From Clostridiales bacterium (GTDB lineage: Bacteria; Bacillota; Clostridia; Oscillospirales; Butyricicoccaceae), in NCBI GenBank assembly GCA_026419635.1, contig JANZZB010000050.1, positions 1 through 10,189 of the forward strand: 10,189 nucleotides of DNA, given 5' to 3'. A model generated the notes under the pieces. That model searched no databases. It had not been told where the DNA came from and saw nothing but the letters and a program-made list of their open reading frames with translations. The number at the start of each line of letters is the position of its first letter. Within the stretch, counting starts at the first letter, position 1. The position numbers and the translations under genes were made by a program. Below are positions 5,403 through 10,189 of this stretch, piece after piece.

Positions 5403-5747
5403 ATGAAACTGCTTACAAAATGGCTGATTTGTTTCGGGGCGCTGCTCGTTGCTGCCGCCTGTTTTCCCGGACAGTTTTCGGTCTTTGGCGGAATCTTTTC
5501 TCTCGCAGCTGCCGCAACGGTCTTGTGGCTCGTCAACCTCGCAATCCGTCCGATTCTTCAGCTGGTCTCTTTTCCTATCACACTTTTGACCTTCGGGTTA
5601 TTTAGCGTTGTTATAAATGCTGGAATGGTGCGGCTGACCGACTGGTTGATACCAGTTATTCATATTCGTGGATTTTTTCTCTGCCTAATTATCGCTTTGA
5701 TGATATCCGTTGCAAACACCGTGCTTGCGGTCAATAGAAGGTGTTAG
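5403..5747 (+). CDS. YvlD-family (phage holin 4-like) membrane protein
   Basis: This encodes 114 residues from ATG 5403 (MKLLTKWLICFGALLVAA), which is where relatives begin. An in-frame ATG at 5385 has no ribosome binding site, while GGAG (5387-5390) is 12 nt before 5403, somewhat far. Four hydrophobic segments (about 5-22, 28-48, 55-77, 88-110) enclose the family signature LVNLAIRPILQLVSFPITLLTFGLF, found in YvlD/DUF360 proteins (Phage_holin_4_2). These are bacterial inner-membrane proteins of unknown activity, not necessarily phage-derived. The gene closes the DUF2089 operon after a 116-nt gap that holds no convincing gene. It is followed at 5781 by a terminator hairpin. B. subtilis yvlD also ends an operon with a SHOCT/YvlB-type gene. 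Confidence 0.85.
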   Translation: MKLLTKWLICFGALLVAAACFPGQFSVFGGIFSLAAAATVLWLVNLAIRPILQLVSFPITLLTFGLFSVVINAGMVRLTDWLIPVIHIRGFFLCLIIALMISVANTVLAVNRRC

Positions 5748-5780
5748 CACATAGCAAAAACAATTACTGATAATATAACA

Positions 5781-5806
5781 AAACCTCCCTTTTAGGGAGG
5801 TTTCTG
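5781..5806 (+). terminator. Terminator after the YvlD-family gene
   Basis: AAACCTCCCT (5781-5790) and AGGGAGGTTT (5794-5803) form a perfect 10-bp stem with a 3-nt loop. The descending arm ends in TTT. The stem begins 33 nt after the stop codon. Its sequence nearly repeats at 5997-6026. Confidence 0.75.
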
Positions 5807-6026
5807 CTTGTCGAAAAAGTATTATCCTGGGATCATTAAGGGGTCGAAACCCCTTAATGTAAGATTAGTCCGCAGGCGGACATGTGCCGCCGGAGGACAC
5901 ACTGGACAAAACTTGAAGGTTTTGTCCGCACCTGGGGAAGTTTCGAGGGGGAACTGGGTTCCCTCTCGAAAGGCTGTCGACTTTATCGACAGCCTAAACA
6001 AAACCTCCCAAAAGGGAGGTTTTGTT
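5804..6026. repeat. Palindrome-rich intergenic element of consecutive hairpins
   Basis: Back-to-back inverted repeats fill this GC-richer stretch. They are CATTAAGGGGT/ACCCCTTAATG with a CGAA loop (5834-5859); GTCC-GGCGG/CCGCC-GGAC (5868-5898); GGACAAAAC/GTTTTGTCC (5904-5927); a 14-bp stem with a 3-nt loop (5941-5971); GGCTGTCGA/TCGACAGCC (5972-5994); and AACAAAACCTCCC/GGGAGGTTTTGTT (5997-6026). The ends TTGTCGAAAAAGT (5808-5820) and ACTTTATCGACAGCC (5980-5994) are imperfect inverted relatives, as in a MITE-like element. No credible protein is encoded, since the open frame across it is a product of the palindromes. It may be a dispersed repeat or a structured RNA. Confidence 0.65.
5997..6026 (-). 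terminator. Terminator of the minus-strand lipoprotein gene
   Basis: A 13-bp perfect stem (5997-6009 with 6014-6026) and a 4-nt loop lie 32 nt beyond the lipoprotein stop codon. Read on the minus strand, the descending arm is GGGAGGTTTTGTTT, a T-rich terminator tail. Confidence 0.65.
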
Positions 6027-6057
6027 GTATTATCATCATCAAGCATATTTATATCGA

Positions 6058-6669
6058 TTAATCGGCACCCGGTAACTTTTGCCCCTGTTTGACCATATTT
6101 CGTATTTCACCCGAAAGCCCGCCGAAAACGGCGTCCTGTAACGCGTCATTCGGCTCGATTTGCCATCCATCCTGTTCTTTAGTCATAGTAAACTCAACCG
6201 TTACAGTGATCTGTTTTGCATTGGATATATTTAAAAGGGTTTGGAATAAATCCTGCATCTTCAAACGGAGCTGATCATCTGTAACATTGTCCCCACCCTT
6301 TGCAAGTGCATTGCTGACCATCATCTGGCCCGCTTCTTTTACATATTCATCAAATATCGGCTTAAAGTCCAGATTTGTAATTTCCGCCTTTAATATCGCC
6401 TTATCGTCTATAATATTTGTTGATATAATCTTGTAGCTGAAATGTTTTATCAATAGTTTCATTGTTGCGTCGTCACTTGCAAGATTATCCCCTTCCGAGA
6501 AATCCATCAGCTGGTCATAATCCACATAACGCTCCGCTGTTTGCTTGTCTAACGTCTTGATAGCGTCAAATGCCTTACTTGCGGTCTGATCCGGTGTCAT
6601 AACACTGCCACAGGCTGCAAGAAGTAATGCAACCGCCGGAAAGACCGCCGCTACCAGTATCTTTCTCAT
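6058..6669 (-). CDS. Lipoprotein of unknown function
   Basis: This encodes 203 residues; on the minus strand AGGTGG lies 7 nt before the ATG at 6669. It starts with a type II signal peptide (MRKILVAAVFPAVALLLAAC), with lipobox L-A-A-C and lipidated Cys20. The mature part begins GSVMTPDQTASKAFDAIKTLD and is mixed alpha/beta. It has a helical start followed by strands such as YKIISTNIIDDKAILKAEIT and ITVTVEFTMTKEQDGWQIEP. This pattern recalls DUF4878/DUF5105-type NTF2-like lipoproteins of Clostridia, but I assign no family with certainty. It would be anchored to the outer face of the membrane. It stands alone, convergent with the YvlD operon and divergent from the SLH-GH18 gene. No catalytic motif is visible. 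Confidence 0.82.
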   Translation of the reverse strand: MRKILVAAVFPAVALLLAACGSVMTPDQTASKAFDAIKTLDKQTAERYVDYDQLMDFSEGDNLASDDATMKLLIKHFSYKIISTNIIDDKAILKAEITNLDFKPIFDEYVKEAGQMMVSNALAKGGDNVTDDQLRLKMQDLFQTLLNISNAKQITVTVEFTMTKEQDGWQIEPNDALQDAVFGGLSGEIRNMVKQGQKLPGAD

Positions 6670-6722
6670 GGATGATCCACCTTTATGTATATGAAAGTTT
6701 AAATAATAATCAATATGCGGTT

Positions 6723-6731
6723 ATTATAACA
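6723..6731 (-). promoter_or_regulatory. Extended -10 promoter of the lipoprotein gene
   Basis: On the minus strand this reads TGTTATAAT, a TGnTATAAT extended -10 element, about 55 nt before the start codon. No good -35 is found at 17 bp, which an extended -10 can tolerate. Confidence 0.5.
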
Positions 6732-6779
6732 TAGTTTACTTAGAAATACGTTAAAATAATTAAATCCAAATTTGAATTT

Positions 6780-6820
6780 TCTGTGACTTATATAATAGTA
6801 TCTATTATATAAAGCACAGA
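6780..6820. promoter_or_regulatory. Long AT-rich dyad between divergent genes
   Basis: TTATATAATAG (6788-6798) and CTATTATATAA (6802-6812) are perfect inverted repeats around a 3-bp centre. After a 2-bp interruption on each side, TCTGTG (6780-6785) and CACAGA (6815-6820) extend the symmetry. The whole is a 41-bp dyad centred in the divergent intergenic region. It could be an operator for both genes or a cruciform/hairpin-forming site. Confidence 0.6.
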
Positions 6821-6883
6821 TCCTTATTACATTTGAGATTTCTATCGTAACGTTGTTCAGTAGAATTCATTCGGCAAAAGGTA

Positions 6884-6889
6884 TATAAT
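6884..6889 (+). promoter_or_regulatory. Candidate -10 box of the SLH-GH18 gene
   Basis: TATAAT lies 37 nt before the start codon. No clear sigma-A -35 is found 16-18 bp upstream, so an activator or alternative sigma factor may be involved. Among the sporulation-type motifs I looked for, none fitted well. Confidence 0.4.
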
Positions 6890-6925
6890 TAGTACATACA
6901 TTTTATTAAAGGATATTGCAAACCA

Positions 6926-8641
6926 ATGAAAAAAATAACTGCACTCTTTCTTACACTAGTTCTGGCTTTTTCCGCCATGCCTGTAAACTTGGCTTCGGCG
7001 GACACCGTTTATTCTGACGTACCCTCGTCAAACTGGGCAGCTGACTACATACAAAAAGTAACTTCCCTCGGAATTATGCAGGGACTTGGCAGCAATCAGT
7101 TCGGTATCGGAAGAAACATAAAACGCTGTGAATTTACAGCAATGCTCGTCCGCTTGTTCAAGTGGCAAAAAGTGACGCCGGTAAAAGCCAGCTTTACAGA
7201 TGTCACTTCGTCTAAATGGTACTATTCCGAGGTTGAGACCGCCGTCAAATTCGGAGCGGTCAAAACAGACCCTAAAACCTTTCGCCCGGACGCATATATT
7301 ACACGCGATGAAATGGCCGTTATGCTTGTGCGCGCACTCGGCTATGATTTGCTTGCCGATAATGTAAAATCCTTCGGTTTTCCGTTTAAGGATGTTTCAA
7401 AAAATATAGGCTATATAACAATTGCGTCCGATTTCGGAATCATCACCGGCAAAACAGCGACCTCCTTTGATCCGAACGGAACCGCAAAGCGAGAGGAAGC
7501 CGCGGCGATGATGATTCGTTTATCCGATCGCTATACTTCTTCCGCCAACTGGACGAATGCGTTCTATGCGATCTCCTCTTTTTCCCAAAAGGATATGATT
7601 CCGTCGTTTGACAGCGTCTCATTCGGCTGGAGCAGGCTTGAGGTTGATTCATCCGGCAACATTGCCTTAAATACTTCCTCGTCAAACGGCAATGAGTTCA
7701 AAATCCCGGATGGCTTTGAAACACCGGTGATACTAGCGCAAAATAACGGAGTAAAAACATCGCTGAATGTTTATATGACGGCTCAGACGGCAGTCACCCT
7801 TCCAAACGGAACTAAAACGAACCCCTGCAGCGTAATTCTCTTAAACGCTGACTACCGGAAAAAAGCTGAATCACAGATATTATCCGAGCTTACCCGCGCC
7901 ACCCCCGAAACAGGTACCAGCCTTTACTCCGGCGTGACGATCGATTTTGAAGGCATGAAGGGTACGGACCTGAAAAACGGCTTGAATCTGTTTTTGAAGG
8001 AACTTCAGCCAATGTTGAAAAACGCCGAAAAAACGCTAACCGTTATGGTACACCCGAAAATGAAAAACGGCGGTGCATGCTATGACGCTTACGATTATCG
8101 GACAATTGGCGACCTGGCAGATAAAGTCGTCCTGATGGCACATGACTACGCCGCAAATAGCATGTCCGCTTCCCTGATGAATACGGGATTCACAGCGACT
8201 CCTGTGACTCCGTTTGAAGATGTTTACTATGCACTCAAAGCGGTGACCAATTCCGCATCGGGTGTAAAGGATAAAACGAAGCTTGCACTCGCTATCTCAA
8301 TAGACAGCGCAGGCTGGTCTCTAAAAAACGGCAAAGTCGTCAATGCCGCAGCCATGCATCCGACGCCTCCCGACCTGTATAAGAGGCTAAGCGATTCAAC
8401 GACGACGATTTCCTATTCCGTCCGTTACCGTAACCCCTGTATCTCATATTATGATTCAACCGATAATACCAATAATGTTGTTTGGTATGAAGATTCCCGT
8501 AGCATACATGACAAACTCGTCCTTGCACGCATGTTTGGCGTCCAGGGTATATCCACTTGGCGCCTCGGCTTGATTCCTGTTTATCAGAACCCCTCCGGAC
8601 GGAATATCTATTATTATCTCTCAGACGAACTGACAAAGTAA
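6926..8641 (+). CDS. Secreted SLH-domain protein with GH18 (YaaH/SleL-like) glycoside hydrolase domain
   Basis: This encodes 571 residues; AGGA (6910-6913) is 12 nt before the ATG. A signal peptide covers about residues 1-25 (cleavage near ASA-DT). Three SLH repeats follow at about 27-80, 89-140 and 152-203, with binding motifs KRCE, TRDE and KREE in place of the usual TRAE. They would anchor the protein to cell-wall polymer. Residues about 208-565 are a GH18 TIM barrel. The strand with the acid catalyst reads GVTIDFEG, giving Asp340 and Glu342. The barrel ends in VWYEDSRSIHDKL..GISTWRLG, as in YaaH/SleL-type proteins that cleave peptidoglycan glycan chains. The usual YD after strand 6 appears as HDY (406-408). 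It probably acts outside the cell on peptidoglycan or chitin-like glycan. The domains are sure; the substrate is not. Confidence 0.9.
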   Translation: MKKITALFLTLVLAFSAMPVNLASADTVYSDVPSSNWAADYIQKVTSLGIMQGLGSNQFGIGRNIKRCEFTAMLVRLFKWQKVTPVKASFTDVTSSKWYYSEVETAVKFGAVKTDPKTFRPDAYITRDEMAVMLVRALGYDLLADNVKSFGFPFKDVSKNIGYITIASDFGIITGKTATSFDPNGTAKREEAAAMMIRLSDRYTSSANWTNAFYAISSFSQKDMIPSFDSVSFGWSRLEVDSSGNIALNTSSSNGNEFKIPDGFETPVILAQNNGVKTSLNVYMTAQTAVTLPNGTKTNPCSVILLNADYRKKAESQILSELTRATPETGTSLYSGVTIDFEGMKGTDLKNGLNLFLKELQPMLKNAEKTLTVMVHPKMKNGGACYDAYDYRTIGDLADKVVLMAHDYAANSMSASLMNTGFTATPVTPFEDVYYALKAVTNSASGVKDKTKLALAISIDSAGWSLKNGKVVNAAAMHPTPPDLYKRLSDSTTTISYSVRYRNPCISYYDSTDNTNNVVWYEDSRSIHDKLVLARMFGVQGISTWRLGLIPVYQNPSGRNIYYYLSDELTK

Positions 8642-8646
8642 TAATT

Positions 8647-8690
8647 AAAGTACAGCCCGGCAGTTCCTGCCGGGCTGTACTTTTAATTAT
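8647..8690. terminator. Bidirectional terminator between convergent genes
   Basis: AGTACAGCCCGGCAG (8649-8663) pairs perfectly with CTGCCGGGCTGTACT (8667-8681) around a 3-nt loop. It is flanked by AAA/TTT and AATTA-type runs on both sides. It therefore terminates the plus-strand SLH gene, 5 nt after its stop, and the minus-strand DedA gene, 18 nt after its stop. Confidence 0.9.
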
Positions 8691-8707
8691 TACTACTCAA
8701 TTTATTT

Positions 8708-9352
8708 TCATTTTTCGTTGTTTAATACGTTTGTCTTAAAAAACGTGACGATCGCAGGGATCAGCGAAACAAAAATAATTGATAAAATAACGGTGGTAAA
8801 ATTATTCTTCACAACCGGAATATTCCCAAAAAAATACCCCGCAATCGACATGATTCCCACCCATAGAATTACTCCGATTAAATTAAATTCCATAAATTTT
8901 TCATAACTCATTTTCCCGATACCTGCGACGAAAGGGGTAAATTGCCTGACCAGAGGAATAAATCGGGATAATACAATAGCTTTACCGCCGTGTTTTTTAT
9001 AAAATTCATTTGCCTTGTCAATATTTTCTCTTTTAATAAAGCGTCCTTTTGATGTTTTGTATATTTTTTTCCCGATTGATTGCCCGAAATAATAATTCAA
9101 GCTATCACCCAGAAATGCAGAAGTGAAACAAATCACAACGACAATCCATATATTCAAAAGGCCTATGGCTGAAAAAGCGGCGCATGCAAAAATCAGGGAA
9201 TCTCCCGGAAGAAATAGAACAAACAACCCGGTTTCACAAAACAGAATAACGAAAAGCAACAAATAAATCAAAACACCATATTGGCTGATAAACTGTTGGA
9301 GAAATTCATCTAGATGTAATAGTAAATTAAGAAAGAAATTAATAAAATCCAT
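8708..9352 (-). CDS. DedA/VTT family membrane protein
   Basis: This encodes 214 residues; on the minus strand AGGAGA sits 7 nt before the ATG. The family core is clear: ETGLFVLFLPGDSLIF, FLGDSLNYYFGQSIG and SRFIPLVRQFTPFVAGIGKM (about residues 125-150), with the conserved Arg and Pro of the re-entrant loop. Multiple hydrophobic helices surround it (about 28-50, 55-80, 155-175, 185-205). DedA proteins are inner-membrane lipid transporters or scramblases; some members flip undecaprenyl phosphate or phosphatidylethanolamine and so support envelope synthesis and membrane-potential homeostasis. The substrate of this copy cannot be inferred. It lies 67 nt downstream of the ComFB-like gene on the same strand and may be partly co-transcribed with it. 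Confidence 0.92.
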   Translation of the reverse strand: MDFINFFLNLLLHLDEFLQQFISQYGVLIYLLLFVILFCETGLFVLFLPGDSLIFACAAFSAIGLLNIWIVVVICFTSAFLGDSLNYYFGQSIGKKIYKTSKGRFIKRENIDKANEFYKKHGGKAIVLSRFIPLVRQFTPFVAGIGKMSYEKFMEFNLIGVILWVGIMSIAGYFFGNIPVVKNNFTTVILSIIFVSLIPAIVTFFKTNVLNNEK

Positions 9353-9400
9353 TGATTCGTCTCCTATATAACTGTCATAAATAATTAAAGTTAGTAAGGT

Positions 9401-9417
9401 TTTGGTTCTAAACCAAA
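9401..9417 (-). terminator. Weak hairpin after the ComFB-like gene
   Basis: TTTGGTT (9401-9407) and AACCAAA (9411-9417) form a 7-bp, AT-rich stem with a 3-nt loop right after the ComFB stop. It is not followed by a clean T-run on the minus strand, so readthrough into the DedA gene is likely. Confidence 0.35.
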
Positions 9418-9419
9418 CC

Positions 9420-9716
9420 CTAATGCAGAGGACATTCTTTTACAATTTCGAGCGCCCGGGTAACCTCCTGTATAACTTTTACCTGAAATTCCGGATTCTC
9501 TGTATATCCGTCAGCATCCTTTGCGTCATTTTCAGTTATTATATAAACAGGTTTTAGTGAGTTTAAAGCAATAGCACATGCGTTGAGGCGGCATTTGCTG
9601 CATTCACACATATCCATCGTCTTAATTATTTCATCAATCTTAATCCAAACCATCTCTTCTACAACATTGATCAGCTTCATTTTCTCTTCCATCGATTTTT
9701 GCATAACGTTATCCAT
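9420..9716 (-). CDS. ComFB family protein
   Basis: This encodes 98 residues. I place the start at ATG 9716 because GGAGGA lies 7 nt upstream on the minus strand; a longer frame to 9761 has no ribosome binding site. The ComFB signature runs VVEEMVWIKIDEII then MCECSKCRLNACAIALN and LKPVYIITE (residues about 18-62). Cys37, Cys39, Cys42 and Cys47 form a probable metal-binding cluster. ComFB is named from the B. subtilis comF operon, but its role in competence is unclear. Cyanobacterial homologues have been reported to bind cyclic dinucleotides, so a signalling-receptor role is possible here. It has its own promoter (9831-9859) and lies upstream of DedA. No comFA or comFC gene is nearby. Confidence 0.85.
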   Translation of the reverse strand: MDNVMQKSMEEKMKLINVVEEMVWIKIDEIIKTMDMCECSKCRLNACAIALNSLKPVYIITENDAKDADGYTENPEFQVKVIQEVTRALEIVKECPLH

Positions 9717-9830
9717 GAATGATTCCTCCAGAATCGTAACATATTTTTCGAATATATCCACGTAAAACCGAACTACTTGCGATCTTCGACTGTAAAAAAA
9801 TCCACATTTCCTTATATCAGCATATATTTC

Positions 9831-9859
9831 ATCATAACCCGAATATTAAAAATTAGCAA
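9831..9859 (-). promoter_or_regulatory. Sigma-A promoter of the ComFB-like gene
   Basis: On the minus strand TTGCTA (9859-9854) and TATGAT (9836-9831) are separated by 17 bp. Initiation near 9824 gives a leader of about 108 nt before the start at 9716. I see no convincing riboswitch fold in that leader. Confidence 0.6.
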
Positions 9860-9863
9860 TCAT

Positions 9864-9900
9864 AAAAAACCCCTGTCCGCCCCATTTGCGTCCAAGGGTT
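9864..9900 (-). terminator. Terminator of the trans-aconitate methyltransferase gene
   Basis: Read on the minus strand, AACCCTTG (9900-9893) pairs with CAGGGGTT (9875-9868). The interior adds tandem G-A mismatches and a CGC/GCG pairing, and a run of six T follows. It lies 30 nt past the gene's stop codon and just upstream of the ComFB promoter. Confidence 0.65.
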
Positions 9901-9929
9901 CACTAATGGCATAACGAATATTATGTATA

Positions 9930-10189
9930 TCAGGTATTCTTTCCCGCTTTCACTGCCACAAAAAATATCCTTGTAAACGGGAATAACACCCTGTTATCCT
10001 GCTCTTTTGGATATGCGTTTTCAATTGCTTCTGTATATTCTGTGAGGAACTCAGCCCTAAGTCCGTCATCCGCCAAGGCGTCCAAATACGGCCTCAATGC
10101 AGATCCTTTATACCACTCCACGATATCACCGTGCTTTTGCATAATGTGTATGTAATCCGTCTGCCAAAGGGACAGGTCGTCCGTTAAAG
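9930..10189 (-). CDS. tam: Trans-aconitate 2-methyltransferase, C-terminal part (runs off the right edge)
   Basis: The frame is open to the window edge, so the Met at 10142 is internal and the gene continues rightwards. The visible 86 or so residues begin LTDDLSLWQTDYIHIM. They contain the family's closing signature, DIVEWYKGSALRPYLDAL, and then ENAYPKEQDNRVLFPFTRIF before the stop at 9930. This region is diagnostic for Tam, a SAM-dependent methyltransferase (EC 2.1.1.144) that esterifies trans-aconitate, a spontaneous inhibitor formed from the TCA intermediate cis-aconitate. The Rossmann-like SAM-binding half lies outside the window and cannot be checked. The enzyme is expected in the cytoplasm. 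Its transcript ends at the hairpin at 9864-9900. Confidence 0.85.
   Translation of the reverse strand, partial: LTDDLSLWQTDYIHIMQKHGDIVEWYKGSALRPYLDALADDGLRAEFLTEYTEAIENAYPKEQDNRVLFPFTRIFFVAVKAGKNT

Noticed and set aside
5288..5605. 105-codon open frame before and over the YvlD gene
   Set aside because: It lacks a ribosome binding site, and most of it is the second frame of the well-supported YvlD-family gene.
5808..6092. Open frames on both strands across the hairpin block
   Set aside because: Palindromic DNA creates open frames on both strands. There is no ribosome binding site, no recognisable domain, and overlap with terminators.
8340..8636. 98-codon minus-strand frame inside the SLH-GH18 gene
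   Set aside because: It is a shadow of a conserved GH18 coding region with no ribosome binding site; its Arg/Tyr/Ser-rich product is typical of antisense frames.
9717..9824. Possible riboswitch in the ComFB leader
   Set aside because: I could not find a consistent stem set or a known aptamer core in this roughly 108-nt leader.

Overview
The window looks like chromosome of a low-to-moderate GC, Gram-positive anaerobe of the Clostridia, most like Oscillospiraceae/Ruminococcaceae-type genomes. The basis is AGGAGG-type ribosome binding sites, TTGACA/TATAAT promoters, an Lsa/CplR-like ABC-F protein, an S-layer-homology (SLH) protein fused to a GH18 domain, and a DUF2089/YvlD envelope operon. The taxonomic call is inference; no rRNA or other marker is present.

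Left part (1-2140). The window opens in the C-terminal end of a ribonuclease Z-like metallo-beta-lactamase, whose frame breaks at an A AAA AAG heptamer. A sigma-A promoter then lies among helically phased copies of a 16-bp motif, upstream of a small XRE-type DNA-binding protein with a coiled-coil tail (TTG start at 360). An intergenic stretch with an inverted repeat over a promoter leads to an XRE/S24 self-cleaving repressor (1160-1756) with its Ser-Lys dyad and Ala-Gly cleavage site intact. A 65-residue membrane protein follows. Two adjacent repressor-like genes with repeated operator-like sites hint at a regulatory island or prophage remnant, but no phage structural or integration genes are visible.

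Middle part (2170-5750). An Lsa-like ABC-F ribosome protection protein is preceded by a leader of about 270 nt. The leader has a strong promoter, a six-codon upstream ORF, a strong hairpin, an intrinsic terminator and a 12-bp competing pairing, so it reads as an antibiotic-responsive ribosome-mediated attenuator. Next is a four-gene operon: DUF2089 zinc-ribbon/HTH regulator, SHOCT-like protein, a divergent relative of that protein's C-terminal half, and a YvlD-family membrane protein. It resembles the Bacillus yvlABCD envelope-stress locus in outline.

Right part (5750-10189). Between convergent genes lies a 250-bp, hairpin-packed, GC-richer stretch (seven consecutive stem-loops) with no credible gene; it may be a dispersed palindromic repeat. 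Beyond it are a lipoprotein on the minus strand, a divergent AT-rich control region with a long dyad, the secreted SLH-GH18 protein (plus), a shared bidirectional terminator, and on the minus strand a DedA membrane protein, a ComFB-family protein and the C-terminal part of a trans-aconitate 2-methyltransferase running off the right edge.
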